A DNA stretch of 64,000 nucleotides from Saturnia japonica (GCA_033032175.1 CM065312.1:7564001-7628000), one strand, 5' to 3'; shown: positions 34,401-49,400, counted from the stretch's first letter. Made by a program: numbers and translations. Notes: generated from the letters alone by a model not told the origin.

Positions 34401-37400
34401 TAATGTTCCCAAAACAACAATAAATAGGATGTTGGAGAATTATTGCCATGATATAACAGGTACAATGTTGATGGAAAAATTTGGATTAAGTTATCCTCTT
34501 GATAAAATACCACCAGTGCTTAGATCACTACCCATTTTTACTCCAGAAATACCTGGTAGTTCCTTAGAACATAAAGTCAGCAAACCGTTGGATCAAACTG
34601 ATTTTGATAATGTACAAGATGAACCTGAAGCTAAAATTGTTGAGAAAATAATGCCAAAAATAGTTGAAACTGCAGAAATGGTTTCTGAACCTGGATATAG
34701 TAAAGACGAAACTATAATAAAACAGGAATGTAATACAGAAGAATTGACTGATATAAATCCAATTACTTCAGATGAAATGAATCTGTTAGATAATGAACAC
34801 TCAGAAAATAATGAGGAAGACAGTGTTTTAAAGAATAAATTGTTTATAGAAGCACAGAAACGATTAGATGAATTACAAAAAGAAGAACTAGAGTGGGAAT
34901 TGAATGAGAGTTGGTCCGTGGATAGTAAAAAAGATGAGAATGATATGCAAGAACATGCAACAACTTCTGTTATCTTACCAAAAAGATCTCGCAGGACAAA
35001 TGACAAGGAATCACTTTTAACTGAAAATTTTAAAGATACTGTTAATGAATGTAAAGACTGGACTTGTATTTCAATGTTTATGGCTCCATGGAATGATCCA
35101 GATAAAACTGAAGCACCTAAAAATCTTTTGGAATATGAAAAAGTGGAAAAAGTGTCTTGTGGCACCTGTTTGGAAATAGGTGATATGGATCCAGAGAATA
35201 ATATAAAAAAATATAAAGTGATATCTGCAAACCCTAGGAATATTAATGAATTTTATATACCTTTTAATAAAGAAAAGATCCCTGAAAAAAGAATGCTTGA
35301 CAAAAGTAGTATGACTAATGAAAATATATTTAAAAAACACATAAGGTGCCAAAATGAGGAAAAACATTTTTTGTCATTTAAGAAATTATTTCCAAAAGTT
35401 GCTACAGCTGATCTTAGGGATATTTTTGAGAAATGTTGTGGAAATGTTAATTGGGCTGTTGAAATTGTTTTTGATAGTATGGCAAATAATTTGCTTCACA
35501 CTGTAGAGAATGAAGATTTATCTGATATAGAGATAGAAAATTTAGAACAATGCCAGTGTTTAGCTGCATACAATATTATTCCCGATGGACATGAAGCAAG
35601 TTCTTCAATGCCAGATACAGATGATTCTAATATTTTAAATGCTCCAGGCTGTTCAAAAGACGTTGTGAATCAATCCAAAAAGAAAATAAGAAAAGAAATA
35701 TCAGATAGTTCTCTACTGTTAAAATCCCAAATTGAGCAAAATGTTGTTATTTCTGATAATCACTATTCAGAACACTGTTTGAAAATTAAAAAAATACGTC
35801 ATGGTAATAATGTCAAAGATGAGAATACTTTTGAGAGCTGTGTCAATTCAGATAGTCAGAATTTAGCTACTGTAGCTAAGACACAGGAAAACACTGAAAC
35901 AGAACAAAGTGATGATGAAGAATCAAATTTTAGTATGGATGAATTTGAAAAAGTTGTACCTGTCAATTTGGGTATGGATTTTGTAAGAGCTTTGGATTCA
36001 TTGTTTGACAGAGATATCATTTACCCGCCCAATATTGAACCAAAATTTAATTTAAGGTTGTCATTATTGAATGAATTAAATGCTGTATGGATGGAATCAT
36101 TAATGCATCAGTTTGAAGATCAAGCGAGGAAATGCAACCAAAAGAGATGAGGAGCTTGCAAGGTGAAAAATGTTGTTATTTAATTATTTAAATAATACAC
36201 AATTCAAGAAGTAATAAATAAATCTGACAACAAAATATAAGTAATTTTCTTATTCCAGGGAGCTGGCAATGAAGGAAGCCGAGTTATTGCAAGCTGGAAA
36301 AGAACCTGCAGTACCAGATTTTAAAGAAATAATGGATATGGAACTTGCCTTAAATTTATACCAGAAGGATGTAGATGAATGGAAAAATAACCAGCCAAAA
36401 GATTTAGCAGCAAAATTATCACGGGAGAAATTGTTCAATTTGTTCCCTGATGTTTCCCAAGATACATTGATGGAGTTACTTATGGCTCACGACAATAATT
36501 TTCAAGATACTGTTGAGGTATTTATATTTAACATTTTGTAGAAATAAAAATCACTTTACATCAAAACCATTGTGAGGGATGTTTCAAGTCTTCAATAAAA
36601 ATGCAGTTTTAGTTTCACGGCAGGGCAGCTGGAGGCGAGGCAGAAACTTGTTCTAGTGGTCGAGTTCTATAATGAAATGACGAGTCGCCAGTCGGCTCGC
36701 CTTATATACAATTTTTATATAATAGTTCCTGTCTTACCTCCAAAATACCCTTATTTCTTTTTATATACTTTTATTTACATTATATTTTAGAAACCGTTAA
36801 AACCCCGTTATTTTTCTTCACATTTCTATATTTTATAAAGTCGTGCGCCATGAACTAGTTGTGAGTACAGGCTTGCGGGGGTCGTTTTGCACAGCGACTT
36901 TCTGGCATAACTTGCTTATTCTTATTTCTAGGAAATAAAAAACACTAAATAAACATATTTATTACAAGCAATAACATTTGATAACTAAACTGGACAGCTT
37001 ATTCTAAATAGATCCTAAGGGTATACACAATACCGATATAATCCGACGAAACTTAATATCTACACTCACCTTAGTTTTACGATATTTCTACAATGTATTG
37101 AGTCGCGCGCCACGTACTATTTGCGAGTACAACTCTGCAGGAGTCCCGTTTGCTTTGGTCGTGCACAACCATCTTAACACGCATATCATTATTTTAGACT
37201 CTTACTATAAAATAAAGGATGACAAATATATTGCATAAAGTAACATTTTGTTACTTTGTTTTTGAGTTTTCATTATTCATTATTATTCTAATGCTAAAAT
37301 ATATCATGAGTTTTTTAATTTATGATAATATAAACGTTTTCCAGCTGTGCTGTGAAACCTGTAAAGGAACAGGAATTATAATAATTATATTAGATGGAAA

Positions 37401-40400
37401 ATGATCTGATACTACACTTGCGGGTAATATATGTAAATTAATAGTCGGATTTCATATAATATATTATCATCGCTTCTGCGGTCTATAAATTATTAAGAGC
37501 ACCTCAATCTTAAAAAAATTGCATTATATATTTTATGTAATGTGCCCTATAGATGGTCTTTATACTGCTTCTGTTAATACATACTCATTGCGAATTTTTA
37601 GCACCGGTAATCTTTATCTACTGTATGCTAAAATGGATTTTATGTTGTACTCATTTGTCTATTTTAACGCTTTTATAATAATTGAGAGTGACTGCATGAA
37701 TTTCATTTTTAAAAATAAAACTTATATTACTGATTTCACTTTTCTGCAATTCTTCATTTCAGTATAAAAGTCAGTGCGGCAGTTACATCTCATGAAACAG
37801 TATTTAGGACTCTTGTTTTCTTGAAAATACAAATATAAATAAATACATAAATTTGAGGTGCATTGAAACCTATTATAAGATCATTTCATTTAGAATCCTT
37901 CATTGTGGTTTCATAATGGGCTCTTTCAGTCGTCAAATACAATGACATCGATCATAGAAATTTAGATCAAAATAAACCGAACTGTAAATAACAGAGATAT
38001 TCATAATAAGTTTACAAATTTCAAAACAATCTTCAAAACTGCAAAATGAATAAAATCAGCCATAAATTATTAATACATGTGCTTACTACAGAAAATATAC
38101 TCGAGTGTGATAGTAAATATTATGCCCATTTCGTGATAATTTTAATGCGGGATAAACTTAATATAATCATTATTTCGTAATTGTATATGTAGTGTTTATT
38201 AATATCAACTTTCTTTCTTGCCCTTGTTTTTTTTCTTCACGCCTCAAAACATTTAACCATTAATCCAAGCCATAAAGCGCCTGGATAAATACATATGATT
38301 TCATTTGTTGTTCATTATGTGAAGATAAAATAATTTGGATTAATTTTGTATCTTTTCACTTTATTTCACTAAATATGTTAAATATATTACATAGTAAACG
38401 TAGTTTTGTAGACCATACAAATGTTCATACGCGTGAAAATAGCTCCTATATATACCTCCAGACTATAAACTACAATCATATAAAATTTTCATCAAATTTG
38501 GTCTAGTAATTTCGGTGTGATTGGCGTATAAACTAACAGACCTACAAAAATTTGTAAATTGTCGAAAAGTTTTTAGTCCATGATTCTAAACTCCTGTAGT
38601 TTTTTTTTGTCAAATATCTATAATGTACAGATTTCGACTCTGCTATTTTATTATAAGTATAGATTATAAAATCAGCTATAGATATAAAAGTGGGACATAG
38701 CATTTGAAGTCTCGCGAAATGCCACCTTCGTTCTAGACAAAAGTCATACTGCACAGGTTGTCACAAAATGTTTTATTCAAAAAATTCTGTTCTGTAGGAG
38801 TTTGGTGGAGAGTAGTGGATCTGTTACATTTATATAAACTCTCCTATATACCTCAACACATGCATCTGCAGATTTCATCTTCGGATGCGTCCGCCGACGT
38901 ATAGAGGGGGTAATTTGCGCGTCTGTTGTAGGTATTTAACGTCTGTCCACACGTCTGATCACGCATCAGTTTGATCGGAGTTGCGATTGAGAGTGCACGC
39001 GTGCTTCTTGCGGTTTAATTCTTCTACTGCTATGCACACTCAAGTAGTAGTTATAAATAAATTCCTGCGCGGCAGCTACGGTCTCAATTATTATTTTTTT
39101 AAACGTTACGTGCGAGTTGCGTCTGTCGAGAATGAACATAGACTGATCGACCTACAAACGTGTGGACGGCTCGTGTTGATCCATCTGCTGATGCATCTAT
39201 CAGCGTCCGCGGACGCATTTGTAGACGTGTAGACAAAACATAAATACTATAGCCGGACCACTGTAAGCGTGACTCTAATGTTTGCGGGTTGCGGGAGGGG
39301 AACAAAACCGACCAATGAGTTAGTATGTTGCCGGCCGTCGGCAGCAATAGACGTTTGACGTTAAGGCTTGCACGATTTTGTCTTTGTAACTGCTACACAT
39401 GAGATAAGTTTACCAAGATGATTACACAACGCTACGTTTAAAAAAGTTTAATAATCAATTAAAATGAATGCTTCTTAATAGAGCGATATATTTCATAAAA
39501 ATAACGATGGAATTAGTGCTTTTAGGTGAATGTTTATAGTGTATTGGATTGCAATGTTCTATTAAGGATAAATAAGTTTAAATTATATTGTTGTTTATGA
39601 TGTTGTAGGTGAAGATTTTAATGTAAATAAGGCTAAGGCGGAGTCTAGTGTAAGAGAATAAAAGTCTACTAGTAACATATTAGGTCCTTACATATGAAAT
39701 TGGCGTTTTGTTGAACTGGTCACTTTGATCTCAAATATCTGCCGTCTGGTTAGAAATTCCAAATTAAAATTTATTCCAAATTTAGGCTGGTGTATTTGTT
39801 TGGAATTTGGTGATTCATTTGTTTTCGCACCATTTTATTATTCTTTGACATCGTTCTTTTCACAAAATAGAAAATTTAAAATATCGCCTTATTTACGAAT
39901 ATATGTTCCATTGTGGCATCAGCGCTGCAAAATCAGTTCAAAGGATTAATGATTTGTATGGGAAAGCTGCTGTAAAAGAAAACACGATACGTTTTTGGTT
40001 CTAACGTTTTCGTTCTGGAAATTTTGACCTACAAAACAAACCTGTGGACCCTAGTTGAAAATGAAGAATCAAATGTGATCGTTGAAGCGGATCATTCGCA
40101 AAACACATCAGAGTTAGCGGCAGGCTTCGATGTGAGTGATAAAAAAAATTAAGTAATTCACTTGAAACAAACAGGAAAAGTGAAAAAGCTCGAGAAATTG
40201 GTACCGCATGAATTAACTGAAGCACGCCAACAAACGCCTATTGAGTTCTGTATTACATTACTCAACCGTCACAATAACGAGGGAATTTTGAATCGTATTG
40301 TTACTTGTAACGAAAAATGGATCCTTTACGACAATCGGAAACGCTCATCACAGTGGTTGAACCCAGGAGAACCGGCCAAATCCTGTCCCAAGCGAAAGTC

Positions 40401-43400
40401 GTCTCAGAAAAAGGTACTGGTGAGTGTTTGGTGAACCAGTGCTGGTGTCATACACTACAGCTTCGTAAGATCTATCCAAACGATAACGGCAGATCTGTAT
40501 TGTCAACAATTGCAAACCATGATGAAAAAGCTAGCCGTTAAACAACCGAGACTGGTGAATATCTCAAGCCCACTGCTGCGTCAGAACAACGCTAGAACTC
40601 ATACATTATGAGCAACGGTCGCTAAAATAGAGGAACTGCGGTTAGAATGTCTCCGAAACCCACCATATTCCCCGGACATTGCTCCAACAGATTACCACTT
40701 TTTTCGTAATTAGGAAAATTTCTTACAAGAAAAAAGAAATTAAATTCCGATGAGGCTGTCCAAACTGCCTTCAAAATTTTTATTAATTCTTGCTCCCACA
40801 ATTTCTTCAGCAATGGAATCAATGAACTACCTTTAAAATTGCGAAAGTGCATAGATAATAATGGTACATACTTCTATTGATTAAATTTATAATTTCATAA
40901 TATTTTTTTCGTTTTAACTTTTACCATATAAAACGCTAATTTCATATGTAAGGACCTAATATTAAGGATAATATACAAACTATATTTATGTAAAGTACAG
41001 TATAATAATTTACCTACAGTATATAATATAAACAGTTCGGAACCCTCAGAGCGATAGTTATTCTCGCTACTTGTCTGATTTTTTTAAATTGAAAACTTAT
41101 TGAGTCCCGTTGTGATTTGAATCGCAATGAAACGAAAAAGTGCCTGCGTATTACGAAGCCTTAGGAAAAGGCGTCATAGCCAGCGTGGTTTATTGTTCAC
41201 GTATATCGTTTGTGTGAATATTTTTATGTTTTCTGAAGGTTTCACTTCTACTGCGTGTGACTGTAACTGCACACATTTTTTTTTTATTTCAAAATATTAA
41301 ATATATCTGAATATACAGGGCTTAATCTAATGCCGTTATCCGTGGACACCCGTCGCCTAGCGTTCCGCATATGTTATAGAAGGTCGCGCTTATACTGGTC
41401 GGGCTATAGTGGTGCCCAGCGGCTCCGCACACGTTCGTTACGCGGTAATTATTTTCATCCCGTAATTATATTTTATTTTTCTGTGTGATGTCTAAAAGTA
41501 TTATGACGATTCTTATAGATATTGATTATGGAATAAATTAAATCCGAAAAGATCAGTATTCTTTATACGGGAGTCTATCGAGAAATTTGTAAAAAAACCC
41601 ACAGTACCTACAGATTTATTAATGTAGTTAACTAATGCACCTCCGAATATATGGATATCGAAAGTAGACGGAGAATTAAAATAAATCCATCTCACTGGCG
41701 TCGAATTTTGCTATATTGTCATTGACGTAATATGTACGCCTCAACCAGATTGTTTGTATTGTAGGTATATTATTTGTTGAGTGAATAAACTCGAAGCTAC
41801 TTAGGCTGTACTGGGCACTTTTTGCGATTATGCGTTTGAGTGTTAAGTTTTACTTCATAAATATATATGCCTTCATATGCACTGAGATACTGTTCAAAGA
41901 ACTCGGAGAAACATGTAAAAGTCATAGAGTGAGTGACATTTCATGAGAAATAAAGTTCAGTGTACTAATGCGCGCGTTCCCTGCGCCCCGCGGTATCAAG
42001 GGAACACAATTTTTGTTCGTAATAGCTGCTCTAGTACGTAGTACATAGGTAATATCTCAATGTATATTATAGGAAAACTGTTTACCACAGTTCCACTACC
42101 TTCGATAATTTGTAGTTTTGACTCACTTTAGGTTTTGCTGGTTTTGACGAATTGTGAATTAATTTATGAATGTTTAATTTGCGATTAGTAATAATAGTTG
42201 TACTGTAATAAAAACCATATTTACCTTTCACACATTTTCCCTGTTTAAATTTTGTACCAGGTTTATTGTCTATATAAAATATATATGTATTCTTCATTTA
42301 GGTGCTTTTGATTTCTACGGGAGAGGCCAACATAGTAAACAAGGCTGACGGTGTTAAAAAATTCATTATGGAAAAAGAGATGGAACGACAACAAAAAGTT
42401 CTAGAGCAAGAGAGAAAGGTTACTGATTTATAATATTAAAATTGTTTCAGATACACTTTATTTTTCTAATGGTACTTTAGCCTCTGTATTTGTCGGCAAG
42501 AGGCCTTTATATCGTAGAAATTAGATACAAGATGATATTATATACTGCGCACAATATAAATAATTAAAATACAAATATTTGTTTTATTAGACATTTGAAA
42601 ATATTTTTTTAGTTAATGACACCAAATAATATAAATATTGTAATACATATTTATAATGTTATTATTTTTGAAGTTTACTTTTTTAGGCGTGCGCACATTG
42701 TAACACAAAATCTATAAGTTGCTCGCTAAGGGTGCCCATTGACCGGAGCGAAGCTGTGCAAATTTCGACCAATAAATATTTTTGCATAAAAATCTTGAGA
42801 TGCGATGGTCGAAATATGCTAGAGATGTAATACTATTGGTCAAAATTTGCACAGCTCCGCTCCAGTGGACAGGCAGCCTAAATAAACCTTTTGCTGTTTA
42901 CTTTAACACTCTACCAACCTTTTAACACACGATGTTTTTTTAAAGCTGTATCAGTGCCATCTAGAAATAAATTACAAATGTTGAAATTAATTATTGTGAT
43001 GAATGCTCTTGGGTTGACTATGTAGTTGTTAATTGTAACGCTAGATGACAATATAATTTTTTCAGATTTTTGAGGCTTTACAATTTTTACGGTAAAGATA
43101 GTCACATTCGATTCGTCTCATAACATACTTCTAACGCGCGTATATATATGTATATGTAAGTACTCTCATCAAAATTAAAAATATTATTTTACAGGCATTA
43201 AGTGAAGTTGAGTGGCCGCTATTGACAAAGGGAGAGGTGATAGAGATGTCTTCTGTTCACGGCTATCGTGAAATAGCCGAAAAGCATCTCCAACGAAGAA
43301 ATACGTCAGTATGACATTATAATATTTTTTATTTTAAATATTTATTTATTTATTTCCAAATACAACGACGACCATCATATCAATGTAACTTTGCGATTTG

Positions 43401-46400
43401 CCTGCAGAATATTTTCCATTTAATATGACTTGTCTCTACTCGCGACTTCATCTACGTGTTCTTCAGAATTGGGCCTAGAGAGAAATGATAAATATGCTAT
43501 TTACCGGGAGAAAAGTATCTTATGTGTTAATGCAGGTTATAGACTATCTCTGTGCCAAATTTCATCGAAATCCGTTGAGCCGTTTTTGAATGATTGAATA
43601 ATAAACATACAAACTTTATTTTTTACATCTGCAAATACAATCTAACTCCCGAAAAGGACAAGCGTTATGATAGAAATATAGCTTGTGTAAAAGTTGTAGT
43701 AAATCTCATGCACTAACTTTTACTTAATATGCGTCCTTAATTAATTTATATTTAAAATGTCGTAATTTATGTAAAATAAAGGCGGGACCGAGCTTTACTC
43801 GGTTTCAAAAAAAATAAACACCTATCTAGGTTACTTGGAATGTAATATATATATCATATACAGTGCTGGTCGTATAATTAGAAACACTACCAACGGTCTT
43901 TGACATTATGTAAGATACTTCACCACAATCGTTTTTATTTTGAAATTAAACAATAAATAGGACAACAATATGTTCAACGATTTATCATTTATTAGAAAAA
44001 CAATATAAATCCCATTACACAAGTGCAGTTTCAATACTACATTACGGACAAACATTTAAATCAGTTTTAAGTTATGAACAATAATGGTCAATCAATTAGA
44101 AACAACAATAAAAAAGTATAAAAAAGAATATTTTTTAAGTATTAGTAATTAGTATTGTTATTTACGAAATAGCTACTATCCACAGCCTACCAATAGTTAT
44201 AATTAATATTTAGTGGCGTATCCCTTATTTTCAATAACAGCACAGCAACGACGTGGCATTGATTCAATCAATTTCATACATTTTTCTAGGGGGATTGAAT
44301 TTCATGCTTCAATAAATGCTTCATATAGTTTGTTTTGACTGGTCTTACATTTGTTTGAGACTTTCTTTTTAACAATATACCAGAGATTTTCTATCGGGTT
44401 TACATCCGGAATATTTGCTGGTCAGTCTATAACGGATATACGCTGTTCGCTAAGGAAACATTTGACGCTATTGGTCGTGTGTTTAAGGCTATTGTCATGC
44501 TGAAAGATCCAGGTTACAGGCAAATGATCGTCCGAGTAGGGAATCATTGTGTGCTCTAAAATATTTTTGTATTGCCATTGATCCATTGTACCTTCAATCT
44601 TCCGAACGGGTCCAACTCCACATCCGGAAAAACACCCCCAAACTTTAATGGTACCGCCCCGCCACCTTGCTTGACTATTGTACACCTTGTGTATTTATAA
44701 TTAAAAGCATTGTTTACAAGACGTCTAACATAGCGTTTTTATCGGAATTTACCATATTTATTTTTGTTTCATCTGAAAATAACACTTTTTTTTCATTCTT
44801 GTACCGTCCAATTAGCATATTTTTTTTAGCGGATATTAATCGTTTGTCTCGGTCTTGCTTGGTAAAAAGCGGTACCTTTCGAGAGATTCTTGCAAACAAT
44901 TTAGTTTCCACTAATCTTCGGCGTATCAGTCTTGACGAGATGTTTCTCGGGTCTTTAGACGAAAAAACTTCATTTTTAATCTGGTTGGAGCCTTTACTTG
45001 AGTCGTTTTTAGCAACACGAACGATTAGCGTATCTTCTCTGGGAGAGGTTCTTCTTGGCCGAGCCTTTATAAGAAAATTTTCAACTGTTCCATGTGTTTT
45101 ATAATGATAAATTGCATTAAAAACTTTCTTAACAGAACAATTTAAATACTCAGCTATACTTCTGTACGCCCACTTATGATCTTTAAGTAAATTAAAAAAA
45201 AATTACCTAGTTGACGCGTCACAAATTTATTTTGCCCATTTTGAACAAAATAAAATTCTGATTAAATTTTGAATTGCCGCCAAAATAATAGAAAAAGCCA
45301 AGAAAGAAATGTTATTCTCCAATTTCAAAAAAAGAACGAGCTATGGATGCTTTTTTAAAATGTTTCTAATTAGGCGTCCATGCGGCCATTCACAGAAAAT
45401 AAACTCCTACATGTGTAAGACTCATTTTGTAATTAAAAGTAAGATATGTTTTATATTTTATGCATTTAATGAGTTTTTTATTTGAGTGGCTATATTATTG
45501 CATGATTATTAATTATTAAATGTTTATATTTTTTACGAACATTTGTACGTTGAAGTTATACTTTTTTTATTCATAATAAGTGTTTCTAATTATATGACCA
45601 CCACTGTATATACAAGAATTGTTCACTTAATTAAGATATTAAGATAATTGTAAGTATATTATTCGTCGAAAGTGTTACTTTTTATAGCAACGCCATATCT
45701 CCCTTAATATTTAATGGAAATTAATAATTCAAAGATAATTTTAAAGTGTATGTCTACAAAAAATAGACAAATGGTTAGTATATGTTTTCGTGAAAAAAAA
45801 TGATTAGTTATTTTTTTAGGGTTCCGATGTCAACAAGGAACCCATATAGTTTCGCAATGTCCGTCTGACAATCCGCGACTTAGCTCAGAGTTTCTTTGTA
45901 CCAGAAAACTGTAATTTAATTCATACATATTAATCACGCCTACAAAGTAGTAAAATACTATCTTGAATAAAAAAATTGTTTAGTGTACGAGTAATAGTAA
46001 ATCGACTTCAAAAATGTACGTAGAGAAGTAATTTTATACAAATTCCATTGAAAATTACTTAAAGTCCCCCTATCTAAGTCTGCATGTTGTGACGGGAAAC
46101 TACGGAACCCTATACTACGCGTGGCAAAGTGGCGTAGTTGGCAAATTTTTCATTAGTAATACCATCAACTCACATTATTTAATGGGAGTCAATTTATGAA
46201 ATCCCTCTTTTATTGCCGATTCCTATAGTTTGAATGAATTCAAATGCGAGAATAAAACTCCCGCGTGACAATTATGTATAGGTCATGAGTAACACATTTT
46301 TGACAATATAAGTTTTTTTTCCCCCAGATAAAACAAAAAAAATAGTAACTTTTAAAATGTAAAAATAACACCTAAATCAACCTTTACGTCATTATTTAAA

Positions 46401-49400
46401 TTTTCTTCATTTTATGTTTATAATCCGCCGTATTAGGACGGAATTTTTCATCAGGCAGTTGCTTAAGGCGTCTTATATGCGCTCTAAAAATATCGCGACC
46501 TAATTACATGTTATATCATTTACTAGCATGATAGCTGTTAGATTGCTTACATCCTATAATGTGTGAAAAATCCTCACGGGGCAGCTAAAGTATTATATTC
46601 TAAGATAAACTTTGCCGACTTTGTATTCAACAGATTAACGTAAAATTTATGACTAAATCAATGACGTTTTATAAATAGACGCGTTATTAAAACGGCACAA
46701 ATTTTGTTATCAGCATGTTGTAACAAAAGAGATAGGAAATCACAGCATAAGGCGGAAACTTTGTTGTCAAAAAAGGATAAAAGTTTCTTCTCGCTCACGC
46801 CGGTATCAAGTCGAAAGTGAACTGAGGGCAATCGCTCAACATTCATGATGTCGTGTAAAGAGCGTCAATGCCGCATCTACTTATAAAATATCATTGGACC
46901 AAATTAAAAAAAAATCATAAGTAATTATTATTTCCCAGAAACTTCCAGAAGGCTCAGGAATACGTGCAACGTGGTATGACACACATGGCATCCTTTTATT
47001 CAGAAATGTCATCTTATCATCGACAGAAGTATGAGCACGCTAACAGCATGGCCGCTGTTTCGCTTATACAAGTAAGTAAATAATTTACAAATAGATGGTC
47101 TAGGCATGTTGAGAGGATGAATGAAAGAAGAATGACTAAACAAACTTATAATGCGAGTGTAAAAGGTAACGTTGGAAGAGGAAGGCCTAGACGAACATTC
47201 ATCGATCAAATCGGGGACGTTTTGAAGAAAGGTCAGGTCAAGAGTACTCTAAACTGACGAGCATGCATGAAAAGATTAATGAATGTTGAAGAAGCGAAAG
47301 ATTGATGCCAGGATCGTAGCAGGTGGAAGGATCTGTTCTCTGCCTACCCCGTTGGGAAATAGGCGTGATTTATGTATGTATGTAAATTATTTATTTATGA
47401 TTTATATAATTATAATATATGTATATAATTATAGTAAAAATATCTACTGTAATTGTTTAGGAAGATTTACCGTTATTTAGTTATTCATTAAATATTTAAT
47501 AATTATTAGTTATTTCTGTTTACATTTTACATAAATCGAATTATTATAACGATAATTCGGATTACAAAGGGCGTAAAGGACAAAACACGACTTTTCAAGA
47601 AAAGCTAAAAAAAACTACAATTTGAAATGTTTATAAGATATAACTTTCTTGTAAGAATTATTTGCTATAGGCATTTCTTTAAAGAATAAATTTCTTATAA
47701 AATCACGATCTACATTGCTTTGAGGCTATATTCAACCGATTCTGATGAAATAATTTACACGGGAATTATATGCAATTCTTCAATTGACAAGCTATAGGAA
47801 TGGTGAATAATATGAGTAAAAATAAAATCACGACACGAAACTGCCTACTGCGTAACAAACGCGTGCAGTACCCCGGATCACCGCTAGTTGTTTTATAATT
47901 TCTTTTATTAATTAAAATAATATTCTTTCAGATAAACACAGCTAAAAATCCTGACTCGGCCACAATAGATCTTCATTATTTACACGTACCTGAGGCGCGA
48001 GAATCCTTAGATCTTTTCATCGACTTCCACATTCAGAAACTGAAAGACTCGCAAACTAGGGGTGGTCCTAAGATTAATACACTTTTCTTAATCACCGGTC
48101 GTGGCTTACATAGTCCAGGAGGTCCACGTATCAAACCAGCGGTTAAGAGGAGACTTCGAGAAAGAAAACTAAGGTAAGATTGTATGTACCTAACATAACT
48201 AAAGCTGATAATTAAAATACTAAATATAATCGATAATACGATTATGCTTTAATTTAACTCGGGGCTGTTATAAGCGGTGGAAATGAAATAACAAAAATAA
48301 AGTATAACTACAATAGATATGGCAATCTGGAATACTTGAATTATTGAATGCCTGATGCCAAACAACAAGATAATATGTTAAATTCAATATTCAATATTCT
48401 TTGTTGCGTGTTACTGAAGTAAAAATGTAGAAATTACGTAAATATATATTTATATTCGAAAAAAAAAAAAAAAAAAAAAAAATTAAATATACAACGACGT
48501 TCGATCACAGGACGAAAATATCGATGCTGTTCGCCGTTTGATCGAAACAGACGGGCATGTGACCTATTATAATATTCGGGCATCCTTAGGCTTAGGCATG
48601 AGTTAGATACAATCAATCCTACAAAATCATTTGGGTGTGAAAACTGTTCCCGATGGATCCCTCACAATTTAACTGAGGCTCAAAAAACGGACCGTGTCAC
48701 TTGGTGCAATACCATGCTCACCAGATTCAACCACGGTGTGCATGGTGGTCGCGACCTATAGTTGTATAAGTACGTGCATGACCGTCCTATGTTTATGACA
48801 GACGTTGGCTGGGACGAGGTACAATTGACGACAAAGGGGCGAGTAATGTATCGGAGAAGGGAAGCGCGTGCAATTACCTGACATAGACACGCAAGTCACA
48901 ATACACTGAATAAACAGTATCACGTGTTCATACAAACGGTCGAAACGAAATCTAGGTAAACTTCAGTTCACAATAGTCGCAATTACGTAATTTATAACCT
49001 ATGACGAAATATTATATAATATTAGGTCTTTACCTATGAAATTGCCGTTTTGTATGAAAAAGTTTAAACGAATTTTTTTCATGTATTTTTTATTTGTATT
49101 AATCGAAGTAATCACCCATGCAATTAATGCATCTTTGCCAGCGAAGAGGCAGTTTATTGATGCCCTTCTTAAAGAAATCAGCTGGATGGGAGGCAACAAA
49201 TTCTTCAAAGGCATTTTGTACTGCCTCTCGGGTATTGAATTTTTTTCCCGCCAAGGAGTTATCTAAATTCTGGAAAAAGTAGTAGTCTGTAGGCGCAAGG
49301 TCTGGTGAGTAGGGCGGATGACGGAGAACTTCCAACCCCAGTTCTTGCAACGTGGAGACCGTCTGCTGTGCAGTATGAGGTCGCGCGTTGTCGTGCAGGA

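Larger units (their letters stand above)
36518..42301 (+). other. N4BP2-like intron 3, 5.8 kb
   Basis: It holds a mariner (39680-40959) and repeat-like pieces at 36600-37180, 38395-38545 and 38860-39240. At 41320-41450 is a G+C-richer patch with no recognised identity. Short frames at 37219-37404 and 37519-37767 are hydrophobic and A+T-driven, and I do not consider them genes. Confidence 0.6.

Noticed and set aside
34593..35165. 190-codon minus-strand frame
   Set aside because: It is the reverse of acidic low-complexity coding in N4BP2-like exon 2; serine/phenylalanine-rich with no domain.
33769..36150. A complete 793-codon gene starting at 33769
   Set aside because: The first codon is GTG, an acceptor AG lies just upstream, and the sequence before it completes a CUE domain begun in the exon at 16799. 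The stop at 36148 comes from a frameshift before the true donor.
37219..37767. Two hydrophobic plus-strand frames in intron 3
   Set aside because: Very A+T-rich with phenylalanine/isoleucine/tyrosine bias expected from composition, no homology recognised, and no splice context.
44667..45104. 145-codon plus-strand frame in the Tc1-like element
   Set aside because: Antisense shadow of the transposase, whose SDET and HDN motifs are on the minus strand.
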